Assembly (NCBI GenBank): GCA_000310025.1
Contig: FN649729.1
Coordinates: forward strand, 3,429,348-3,465,195
Source: Ectocarpus siliculosus
Taxonomy: Eukaryota; Sar; Phaeophyceae; Ectocarpales; Ectocarpaceae
Direction: 5' to 3'
Length of the DNA: 35,848 bases
The notes under the pieces are model-generated. The model did no database searches. It was not told where the DNA came from and saw only the letters and a list, made by a program, of their open reading frames with translations. The stretch's first letter is position 1. Every line of letters begins with the position of its first letter. Of this stretch, positions 11,501-23,500 are shown in pieces. The position numbers were made by a program, and so were the translations under genes.

Positions 11501-14500
11501 CCCCCGCAGGGAAGAGCGCCCCCCTTCTGCCAATCCCCCAAAAANNNNNNNNNNNNNNNNNNNNNNNNNNNNNNNNNNNNNNNNNNNNNNNNNNNNNNNN
11601 NNNNNNNNNNNNNNNNNNNNNNNNNNNNNNNNNNNNNNNNNNNNCCCCCCCCCCCCCCCCCGTAGCGCAACGATGTTTGCCATCGGGGTTGGGTTTTCGT
11701 CGCTTGGCAGCGATGTTGTAAAACAAGCCGATCACTTTGTGAGCTCGGCAACCAGGTTACCGCTTGTTTTTTTGCCTTTTTTTTTTTTTGCGGTAACCAT
11801 GAGTGGTGATCGAGTAGATTATGTTGTGCGGGGTCGAGAACCCTCACTCCGCGCAAAGGGGATAATCGCACGTTGTGTTAAATCGTCAAGCACCCTCGAG
11901 GCACTTACACAGCGCTTACAACTGTCTCTGGAAGTGAAAGCACCAGAAAATAAATTAAGTCATACGCCGCTGTCATCCGTACGCAAGGAAGTAAGCACAA
12001 GATCCCGAACACCCTCAGCAGGAAGCAGCGCACCCTTCATGCGACTCGCCGAATAACTCACGGCGCTTCGCGCTTGGTGACGTGAGAGCCTGGTCCGTTG
12101 AGATCCCGGCGTGCTCCTTCCCGGCTTTGTAGGGATGCGAGGTCAACGGTCTAACGACTACGGCATGCACGACTACGAGTACCCCCCCGCCCCCGCCCCC
12201 ACCGTGATGTGAGAGCCTGGTCCGGTGAGATCCCGGCGTGCTCCTTCCCGGCTTTGTAGGGATGCGAGATCAACGGTCTAACGACTACGGCATGCACGAC
12301 TACGAGTACCCCCCCCCCCCCCCCCTCCCAACTCACGTTGAGCTTGGAGCGGCTGCTCTTGAGTCGGTGAGCCTCGTCCACCACAAGCGCGTCCCAGCGA
12401 ACCTTTCGCCCGAGCAGCGACGACACCTCCTTGCGGATGCACAGCTCCGGGGTAGTGACCACCACGGTAGACTTCCACAGCCGCCGGCCCTGCGGGGAGC
12501 AGAAAATAAATCGGCCGGGCAGCAAGTCACAAGGAGGCCAAGCAGCGATTTGTTCGGCAAGGGGCGGCGGGCGTTTCGGCAATCAATCGCCGCAAGAAAA
12601 TGTAAAAAGAGAAAACGTATGCATTCACGTCCAGCAAAAAGAATGAAAATGCCGGACTCCAGTGAAATCCGGTGCCAAGAACGCAGTAAATCAGCAAAAA
12701 AAAATAATCAGCACAATCGAGCTAAAAGTCGTGTCCACAAAACAGACCACAATACATTGGTACGTACTTATGATCGTACACCACCCTAGAGGCCCTGACT
12801 TGTTCAGAAAACACATTGCTAGAGCAACTATTTTGTTATCTTTTCGCGACTCACGCTCAGGGCAAAAAAACAAAAAACATGGTTTAAATCCGGCACACAA
12901 ATCTCCTGCCCGCGACACGACAAAAAACAAACAAACAGCATAACCGAATGACACTACTGTCCAAGAGCCCTACCCATCCTTTATCCCTGCCTTGTTCCTC
13001 GCCCAAGACCATAACATACGCCCCACCGAATCGCATCCTCTCCCAAAACGTTAGCAGTCACCCTACCCCGCTGCCGAGAAAAACAGCGAACGTCGTCTTC
13101 TGCGTCACGAATTCCCATCTCCATCTGCATATATTAGATGCGCTAGAAACGGAAGATGCAGTAGATACCGTAGATACCGTAGATACCTTGATCGTGGACT
13201 TGTCCTTAGGCTTCTTTTCCATGTCCTCCGAGAACTCCATCTCGTAGTTCTCCAGAATCTCACGGTCGTCCTGGACGGAAAAAAAAAAAGAAAGGAAAAA
13301 AAGAGGCGACTATCCATCAAAATCAAACAACACAAAGCCAACACAATGCAAGAGACAAAAATGAGCCACGACTACAAAAAAAAGTAATTCCGTCGGTGAG
13401 GGCGCGGCATACACGCATCCTTTTGTGGCAACTGCGACTGGTCAAGAACAGAGCAACAGCATCCAACGGCTACACAAAAAATTGGCCATTTCTTATCTCT
13501 CCTACCTGATCCCCGTGGAAGACGATGGTGTTCATGTCGGACCACGTCTGGAACTCCCTCTGCCAGTGGGTCACGGTGGACAGCGGGGCAATCACCAGGA
13601 AAGGCCCACGCTTCCCGTAGTCGTTGTGCAGTATGGACAGGAACGTTACCGTCTACAGAGAGGAGGCCGGGAGGGGCGGGGGGGGGGTCGGGGTGGGGGG
13701 GTTGTACTCATAGTCGTGCATGCCGTAGTCGTTAGACAATTTACTTGCACGCCTACAGAGCCGGGACGGAGCACGCCGGGTTCTTCTCAGCGGACCAAGC
13801 TCTCACATCACCAAGCGCGTATTGTAGCGCCAGGGGACGGGGGGGCGGGGGGCGGGGGGCGGGGTAAGACCCGGAACTATGCTTGGAAGGAGTCGGGCAA
13901 GTTCGTGATCATAGCAATCCGTCTCATGCCTCTTGAGAGGTGAGGCACTGGACGGAAATCGGATCAGTTGTTCCACCAACCAAAAGCTTGGGGCCTTCAC
14001 TCAAGATTTACCGCTTCGTCGGCATTCGCGTCTGTCGTTTTCAGGATGGTGTTACAACAACCTATGGTGGTCAACGAAAAAACACGCAACACACGCACCT
14101 ACACACGACAGACAAATAGGGCGGGGGAGATCCTACCTGAAGGGTCTTCCCGAGCCCCATCTCGTCTGCCAGAATGCTCCCGCGCCCCTGCAGCCAGTTG
14201 TATACCATCCACCGGACCCCCTGTAGCCCCGATGAAGCCACAATCGTTTCGGTTCAGACGAATGCATACGCCAGAGCCACGAAAAAACAAGTTGAAAGAA
14301 AAGAAGGGGGGGGGAGAGGGGGCGAAACGCAACCAAAGAAGAGAGCGTCAGTAACAAGCATGACTCAAAAAGCTCGACCGCTCTCTTGATGGTCGGTGAA
14401 AGGCCGCATCACCTCCGACCCCAACGTAGACAGTAGTGTCCAGAACATAAACCGCCCTAAGGAGAAAAACAAAGGTACCAGTACTCGTGTGCCATCTTCT

Positions 14501-17500
14501 TCAGCCGTGCCGACCTCTGCCCGTACCGCGCCCCGAGGCAGCCAGCCATCAAACATGCCAAGCCATCAAAGTTCGGAAACCCCATCGTGTTCGTCGTCGA
14601 TGCCTCATCACTTCATCACTACACCCCAACGCCCCAACGCCGATCATGCCCACCCAGATCCCCATCAACAAACCCAGCCCCTCCCAACGCGCATGCTTTC
14701 GCTTGTCCCTCGCCGTATTGCATACCACACTCTCACGCCAATTCGCTACCGCTACCGGTCACGTCAGCCGCCTACAACAGTGCGATCGATCGAACGCTGA
14801 CAGAAGAGAAAGAAACGCACGCCCACGTCCACGGCGCGGACCAACCAACCCCTAAACAACGCAAAAACTCAGAAGAGAGCGCGGGTACCCGGCAAACCAA
14901 AATCCGGTCAACCAAATCCGGTAAAAACCAAACCCAGCACACCAAACCCGGCAAACCAAATCCCACAAGCCCGGGTACCCGGGAAAGTCGGTTGTCGGGC
15001 AACCACGCACCCACCTCTCTCTGGTAGTCCCGCAGAGATCCCCCGTTCTTGAATACGGGTGGCTCCTTGTCGAGGTCGGGGGCCCCGTCCGATATACTCC
15101 GCGTGGCCTTCAGGTTCTTGAGGCTCTTAATGTCTTCCCGCCGCTTGTACGCCTCCACGGCCTCCTCGTACTCCTGTGGCAAAACGCAAAAAAAAACTGT
15201 TCAAGTATTTGTTTGTGTTGGCATGTGACCAAACTTCCAGAGGCTCAAAAATTCTAGCATCGACCGCGCAAACCGGGTGCGTGTGTGTGTATGGATGTGT
15301 GACCATGCTTTCAAGAGGATTTTTCTAATCCGCACAAATATGTGTGTCAATATTTAAATGCATCGACCGCGCAAACCGGCTGATCCTAACGAAAAGGCGT
15401 CCTCAGTCTCCAGCGCCGCTGAGAACGCAACACGGTTCAAAACGAGTAGACCTCAGGCCCCAACAAAAGAAAGACAAGCAGCAACTACAATACTTCCACT
15501 CCCTGCTCCGTGTTGTCCAGATTCTGCCACGTGCGAGCCCCCCAAGCCCCAACCCGCGGTCGCCTGGATCAACTCCTTCCATCCCACCATCCCATCCCGT
15601 CTCGTCCGGTGCACCAGGACGCAAGCCCAACATTCCCACCGTTACTAAACCAAAAAGTCACATAAAAGGCACACCCTAACAAACAAACAAACAAACAAAC
15701 AAAACATATGCGTGCAACAACGCATCACATGCACACCTGCCCAGCGTTGTCCAGGTCTTTCACCAGCTCGTACGTGCACGCAGAGTACGGGGCCCCCACC
15801 CACTTCACCAGCAGACGGGTCTCCTCCCCCTCCACCTCGTCCACGTCCAGGACGCGCTCCAGCTGCACCAGGGACGGGTCGAAGAACTCGCCGTCCCCGC
15901 GCTCCATCTCCAGCTCGATGCCGAACTCCCTGTCCCGGAAACGGTTGAGCTGCACGGGGGGGGGGTATGGATGATGCGCACAGGATAGCGGCGGCGAGGG
16001 GGGTGAGAGGAACGGGAAAGACAAGATAAGAAGGAGGATATATCTTCCAAAAGACAAAAAAGAACCGAGCGTCATGTGTGCCAGTGTGCCATGAATGGTG
16101 CTTCGAGTGTGCCGCACCTCCTAACCGCTCCTTTTTCTGTCCGAGCCCGACACTGGATCCCCGATATAACAACAACAACAACAACATGAGGCTACCACAA
16201 AAGCCAACAACGCAATACACACAACGCGCCAAACAAAAAAAGACTCCACACACATCGGCGTCTAAAAAATACCGGGAGAACGCGAAGCGGCAAAAACCCA
16301 CACACCACGTTACCCCTTGTCCCACGACGACACCACCCACCTGCGACTTGACGTGAGACGTCGTGAGCTCGATAAGGTCCCCCGCGGTCTCCCACGACAC
16401 GTGGAGATAGCTCATGTCGCTCCACTTGACCAGGTACTTCTCCACCGGCTTGGCGTCGTCCGCCGTGTCATCCTCCTCTTCATCTTGGTCCCACATCGAC
16501 CCCGCCGTAACCTGCACCATGATTTGTTTGGATTCGATTTCAAATGTGCATCGTTCTTTCTTATTTTTGGCCTTCAAGGGCGTCGACGAAGAGGACGTCC
16601 CTGGGAAGCAAAAACCTGTACCATGACTTGTTTTGAGTCGATTTCAAGTATGCATGTTTGGTTTATTTTGGGCTTTCAAGAGGGTTGAGGAAGAGGTTAC
16701 TGGGCAATAAAAAAAAGTGCCTTGATTTATGGGACTCGATTTCAGTTTGAATCGATGCATGCTTTATTTTGGTTCGGTCTGCAAGAGCAGTGAGGAAGAG
16801 AGGTACAGGGATACCAGTCAGAACGACATTTACAGAGGACGCAGCAACAACAACACAACCGATCAAAAAGACAAACAACGGGAGCGCCCCCCCTCCATTC
16901 TCCGTCCTCTAGAGGCCGCGTAGCCAATGGCCTAACCGCCACAAGGCACGCAAATAAAATGAGCACCCCCTCCCCGCCCCCGCTCCCACACTGGCATGCC
17001 AAAACCTGCCGGCTGTGGCGATAACTCTCATCACCTGGTCCGTGCTCATGTCCTTGCACATCTCTCGCCACTCTGCCGGCTTGAGAGTCTTCCTGGCCAG
17101 AATCTTGGCGGGCTTGAGAGGCTTCTCCTCCTCCTCCTCCTCCTCCTCCTCCTCCTCCTCGCTCTCGCTGTCGTCATCATCCCGCTCGCTGCTGCTGTTG
17201 GCGTAGTTCTCGTCTCGCTCTCCCTCCGTAGTCATCACCGACGCCGCGCTAGCGCTATCGTCATCGTCATCGTCTGCGAGCAGCCACACCAGCAGGGACA
17301 AAGCGAAGCGGTGGTTTATAGAGGCAAGATAGCTCAAACTAACGATGGAGCGAAGCAGTGGAAATACCGGCAAGATAGACCAACGCGACGAAAACAAAAG
17401 GCTCGGCAGACTGGGAGGGAAAAGCAGCGAAACGGGGCGCTCGAGCGACGCTACGGCAGGTGTATTCAGATCCTGCTTATCTGCACGTTGCCTGCCGATG

Positions 17501-20500
17501 CTGCAGCCCTTCTCTTTTCTCGCGTCGTATGCACCCAGAACGACACAACCTCTTATCTTTTCCTCGTGCTCACAAACCCAACTCCACGCCAGACCCTCTC
17601 CTCAGTCGGAGATAGCCTAACCCCCCCTGAACCAGACAACAAACACGGCAGCTGCCCTTTCTTTATCAGCTGCTGTGCCTGAGTGCCCTTTCCGTTTCAA
17701 CTCCCATGTTTTCTTCATCGCATCAAAAGCAGCTGACCTTCTTCATCACCTGCCGTGTCTGAGTGCCCTTTCCGTTCCACCTCCCATCATGTCCTTTTCA
17801 TCACATCAAAAGGTCATGCTTCGAAACGGAGCCGCCAGTCGCAATCTCGCCGCCCTCGACCGGCCCCGAAGACTTTACCCGTGGCGCCAGAACCCCCCCC
17901 CTCTTGTAACACGTGGGCACACCACAACATTACTATCGCTACAGTGCCGACGGGAGAGCATCTCGACGGCAACTAACACACCACACCACACAGCAAGACT
18001 TCGACCCACGACTTCACGCCCCGAACTCACCACCTCCCCCGCTGCCGGTCATATTCTTGCGGCGATCTCTCCTGGCAGAGCGACCAGCGGCGGCATTGGC
18101 TTCCGGGGCCGCCTCCTCCTCCTCCTCCTCCTCCTCGTCGTCGTCGTCGCCGCCCCCTTCCCCGTCCAGCTCCGACTGCTCATCATCCTCGTCTGCTCCC
18201 GTGTTCGACGAAGCCGACGACCCGGCTGAGGATCTCTTGGCCTTGTTCTTACCGCTGCCGCCGTTCTTCTTCTTCGCCTTGCTATTTTTCCTCTCCTCCT
18301 CCCTGCTCCTCTTCCTCTCCGCCGCGGCCTTCACGCTAGAGGACCTCTTCTTTCTCTTGCCGTTGTCTTTCCCGCCGCTGTTGCCGCCGCCGCTGCCGCT
18401 GCTGCTGCTGCTGCTGCCACCGACGACCCTCACGACCGCGATGGCGTCGTCATCGCTTCCGCCGGTGCCTTCAGGCACGTCGTCGTCCCCGCCGCTGGCT
18501 TCGTCATCGGAGATGTCTACGACAGCGCGGCGGCCCTTTCGGCCTCCTTTCTTTTTTCCTTGGTCGTTGTCCGATTCGGAGTCCGAACCCGCCTATGCGG
18601 CGGAGCAGCAGCAGCAGCAGCAGCAGCAGCGTGAACAACGACAACATCAATGTCAACGAGAACAACAACAATGTCAACAACAGCAACAACGAGACCAAAA
18701 CGTCAGCTACGAGCGGGGGGTGAACGGCATTTCTACTGCTACTTCTCCTCAAATGTCTGCCGCTAGGTATTCTGTTGACAAATTTCACGTAGAGCACCGT
18801 TGGAGTTTGACCACCCGAGATAGCCACACCGCACCATCTCCATCAACACCGACAACACCACTAAGAATCACCCTGCTGTGTACGTCTCGCATCGGGTCGC
18901 ACCTGCTTCCTCTTCGTGGTCTTCTTCTTCCCCCCCCCCTCTCTCTCCGCCTCCTCCTCTTCCTCCAGAAGGCGGTCGACGTCCATGGCGTTCTCGTCGT
19001 AGACGACCGCGGGTTTTTCCCGCGAACTTCTACGGGACGGTTCCGCCACCGGCTGAAATTTTCAACCGGCACACAGATCACAACAACAACAACAACAGCA
19101 ACGACAAGGCATCCTCTTATTATAGTATCACTCTTCGTGAGCACGCCACTAAACACGTGCGGTGGGCCACCACACGCGTGAGCATACGCGCAACTCCAGA
19201 TTCACACGTCAAACAGCGCCATTGCGGCTCATGAGCTGAGCCAAGCACATGAAAGGCCAACTTGGTCGCCATTGCCGTCCGCCAGGCATCACAAGAAAGT
19301 CCAACAAGCACAAAAGGACAAAAAAAAAATCTACCCATCAGAACAAACACGCAACAAGAAAGCACAAAAACACAGCTCGAGCTCAATACTGCCCTGCCCA
19401 GACACTCTGGGTCCCTGTGAGTCCGCTAAATTCTTAGCACCTAACCCTTGAGCTTGGGTCGCTACAGAGCCCCCCGGGGTTCTAAAAGATGAAGAGCCCC
19501 AACACGACGCCATTGGGCACAACCGCAGCAGCAGCAGGGCGAGCACATCAACACACCTTGGACAGCAAGGTGATGCGGCCAACCGGCTTCTTCTTCCCCC
19601 CCCTTCGACCGCTGCCGTTGCCCTTCTTCGGCGCGGCGGCGGAAGCAGCAGCAGCAGCAGCAGAACCCTTGCCATTCGTTGTCCGCTTCCTTCTCTTCTT
19701 GTTCTTCGCGGAATCGTCCTATTGCAAAATCGATTTTGTTTCATCGTCATTTGTTGTTGTGCAATAATTGTTGTCGTCAGGGTAGTTGGTTGTTCAGTGC
19801 TCGACCCCACGGTTCCGTACAAACTCAATCGAGAAAAACAACGAGCCTTCCTAGTCACGCGATAGAACCAAGGATGAATCGACGGGGGTTGTAACGATAT
19901 TTTGTTCCGTGGATGGGTATGAGAGCTTGCAGGAGCCCCACCCGTTGGCTTTCTCTCTCTTTCTCTCTCTCGGACTCAATCAAAAGTTCGGATTGCTCGT
20001 GTAAGCGCGAGGTGCGAGGATATTGTCTGAGTCCTGTCAAATCAACAACAAAAATGTCAACACAACGTACGGCCTTCGAACAAACTATATAATAGCAAGT
20101 TTCTCACCGATTCATTCAGTGGGGGTGGGGGGCGGCGTTGCTGACTCTTCTTTCCAACACCCTGCCCGAAAATCATCTCGAACTGTCGTACGTCGTACTG
20201 CATCAAGCCAAGAGCACTACCTGCTATTCTCTGATCGACACCAAAAAGTCAGTCTGAGCTACGCGTACATTGTCTGCGCGCGGAGAAAACCCTCCGAGTG
20301 GCCTTGGTGACGGCACAGCAGTTGCACGCCAGTTTGCTTGACAGAATACCTACTGACCAATCTTAAGACACTGCAGGTAACCAAAGGCAGCTTCCCCACG
20401 CCAGTTTGCTTGACAGAATACCTACTGACCAATCTTAGACACTGCAGGTATCCAAAGGAAGCTTCCCCACCCTGAACTGATTCCAGGTGCGCGGCGCCCA

Positions 20501-23500
20501 CGCTAAGTTTCTCCACCGAGCACCGACCGACTCCTTTCTCTTTCGCCCTAGAAGCGTTGTAACCAGAGCGCCTTTGTTCCAAACGTTTGGAATGTTTCCA
20601 AATTCGGGAACTTGCGAAGCGAATACGAAGGCAAAAAAAATGGAAACTTTGCTATGTAGCATTGCAAAATTCTCGGGGCCCTACTCACTTACAACTTCTT
20701 GAAAAAAAACAATATTTGGACCACTTCCAATATTATTTTTTTTTATACATAGAAAGTTTGGGAAATCAACCGTGTCCAAAATGCCCCTCACCTCAAAGTC
20801 CTCCTCGCTATCCTCGTTACCCGAGCTATCCCCTTCCCCATCCCCATCCTCGCCCCGCTTGCTCCCTCCGTCTCCGTCCTCGTCGTCCGACAAGTCGGAA
20901 GGGGGCTCCGCGTACGAGAGGCTCTTACCCCCCCTGCTCCGCCCGCTCCTTCGCTCCGATTTACGATCTTTTAGAGGTGTCCCTGCGGAGAGGAAACATA
21001 GGGGTGGGGGGGGGAGGGGCGAAGCAGCCGGCGAACGGTCGAAGGGGGGGGGAGTGGAAACAAGAAACCACCAACCGAGAGAGGGTAGGCATTCACCACA
21101 AAGGATGCGCAGCGCCAGCATGCCTAGAGCGGAGCGGGGGCGCGGCCACAGCGGCGGCGGCGGCGGCGGCGGGAGCGGGTTGTTCAAAGGGAAAGCCAAA
21201 TCACTGCTGTTGTACGAACGGAACCAGCGAGCGTGTTGAGCTGGGGGGGGGGGGGGCATGCCCCTTAATGCTGAACTGCTATGACACAACATACAGCTAG
21301 CTCCCGAATAAGTTTCACGGACGAGAGTGGATGCGGCTACCACTGCACTGTACGGCTCACTGCCGTAGAGACGACGAAAGGGCGCCCGAAAAGCAGGCAC
21401 ACCGTGCCAATTTCTCGTTTCTTTTGTGGTGGTGGTGGTGGCGATATGCCATGCAGAAGGAAACACCCCACGTGTGCTGCTTGATCTGCTGTCTATCTCC
21501 CCTTTTCCTCTGCCCGGTCCCAAACACTTCCGGCCACATAGCCTTGCGGCGGAATAGCCCTACTTAGAGGTACCGTGCACCAAAGTTCCGTGGCCGTCAG
21601 CACACACCAACCCCTCCATAAGCCAGACGGGCGTGCGAACGGGATCTGTTTTATACCCACCCATTACCAGGATCCTGTGACCAATCCTACGCAAAGCAAG
21701 TAAGGTTAATGTAACACGAAAAAAGACCAGGGAGAGGGCACGCACACCCGACCCTATCACCCTCACCCCAACCTAGCCAAAGTATGTGTGTCTACATACT
21801 TGGAAAAACCTGCGTAGACTACTGCTTCGTACCGGTGCTGGTGCCACCCTCGGGCTTGGATCGCTTCTTGGACCCGGAGTTCTGCTTCTTCTTCCCCTTG
21901 CCATTGGTGCCCTTTTCGGACGAGGCTCTTCCCCCCGGGCCCTTCTCGTCGCGTTGTCGCATTTTTTTAAAGAAGCACATGGGGTGGGAAGGCAGGCAGG
22001 GCAGCATCGGCGTCAGTCACAGAGGCACGCGAGACACCAACATCAGCACGACGCGTGGATTTACGGTTGACAAACATGGACCAGTGGAACCTACACATGC
22101 TTCGATGCTTGCAAAGAGACAAGGGACACAAGCCGATTGGTCCCTTTTACTCTTTCACCATGTGGGCGTTTAAATATAAAAGGTCGTGAAGGAAATCGAG
22201 CCGTTCGTGCACAGGGTGAAACAAGACAGAATGATGACAGAGACTTAGCGAGGATTGTATGTATACTACTGAAACCTAGATGGGGCGTGGGAGTTGTGTC
22301 GGGAGGGGGGGCACGCAAAGGTGACCTCCACCGAGAAGAACGGGAACCAAACACCCAAAAGAAAGAAACGCGTCTTCTTTTTGGAGCATCCATCACGCAC
22401 GTGAGATTCAGGGAAAGGACTATAACACCCGTCTGTCATTGTCGTGCTTGGTACTGCTCTCTGCCTTAGGTCCGTTGTCGTTGTTGTGCTTGGTGCCGCT
22501 CTCTCCCCTACCTAGAAAGCAGCTACCCAAGACGGTTGGGGCGAAGCAAGTCTGACCGCGGCAACCATTTAATACGTATCTTGACCTAAATGTAGAACAT
22601 GACCAATACAGCCGGTTGCCGTCATTAATACCAACAACAACCCACCTCGTACTCCCAGTCAACGTTAGCCTGGGCGGCGTCCGCGTCCGGCTGGAAGCCA
22701 AACTTGTTCAGAAGACCGTTTTTGCCGCCCTTGCCCTGCGATGGACCGGCAGTACACCAATTTATTGACTAAATAAGTAAGAGGGTGACACATTTACCAC
22801 AAATTCGAGCAATATTTCAATACTAATCAAGGTGCAAGCGTCAAGAAGAAGATGGGGTATCCACTCAGAAACTGACATACGAGGGGGGTTGGAAGACGGG
22901 TGCTGGGGGATGCTTTCAGATAACTTGCTGTAGCCCTCGGCGCGATAACCTTACGGTAAACTTCGGCATACACAGCAACAGCGTAGCACTACACAACACA
23001 GCAGATCATGTTTCTTTTCTGCAAATCGAATGATACGTAGAGCAAATAGTACGTGATAGGGCTCCGCCCGCCCTGCATCTGCTTCAATTTTGGCGTCAAG
23101 TCAGGAGCCACGTTTCACGCACAAGGCTTCCACCTCCCTCCCTCTTATCCACGCCTTTCCGTTCGATGGTACAGCAGACACAAAAAAAAAGTTGTCCACG
23201 GATGGATTTGAATTGAATACTGTACTAAAGTGTACGCCAACTTGAGCAATTTTATACTGAAGCATATATTGATGGGTACTGCGGTTACGTAGCATGTGTT
23301 ACGGGTGAGAGTAGCACTTGTATGTGCATCGAGTCGCCCACCCCGCGTGCTTGGAGCTCCTTGTCTCCGGGGGTGGTGTGGCGACAAAAACTCGCCACCA
23401 AAAGGCAACGGCCCCAGATGTGAACAAATCGCCTCTCTTGTTGTGTTGGGTGTGCTCCAATAAACGTATTCGATGTAATATGCATACGAGACCAAGGATC

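Larger units (their letters stand above)
8888..15173 (-). other. CHD gene: linker and SNF2 ATPase lobe 1 (exons 12-20)
   Basis: Exons are 15173-15015, 14220-14137, 13652-13506, 13270-13187, 12489-12337, 10851-10777, 10110-10027, 9659-9549 and 9045-8888. They join without phase conflict into a continuous helicase lobe. Landmarks are LRDYQRE|GVRWM at the Q-motif-like start, [13 protein letters not shown] (Walker A), [15 protein letters not shown] (motif Ia), [32 protein letters not shown] (motif II), [19 protein letters not shown] (motif III), [21 protein letters not shown] and [11 protein letters not shown]. All catalytic residues expected for ATP hydrolysis are present (K950, D1068, E1069). 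The join after KEETIIE requires a GC donor at 9548-9547. Confidence 0.92.

Noticed and set aside
11131-11544. Highly diverged tandem duplication
   Set aside because: Substitutions favour copying the neighbouring base and extend homopolymers, which fits read error better than evolution.
13711-13740. Functional tRNA gene
   Set aside because: Only the A-box/D-arm part is tRNA-like; no cloverleaf with acceptor stem and clear T-arm can be drawn.
17913-19181. 422-codon plus-strand open frame
   Set aside because: It is the antisense shadow of acidic CHD exons; its Ser/Leu/Pro runs mirror the Glu/Asp/Lys codons on the other strand.
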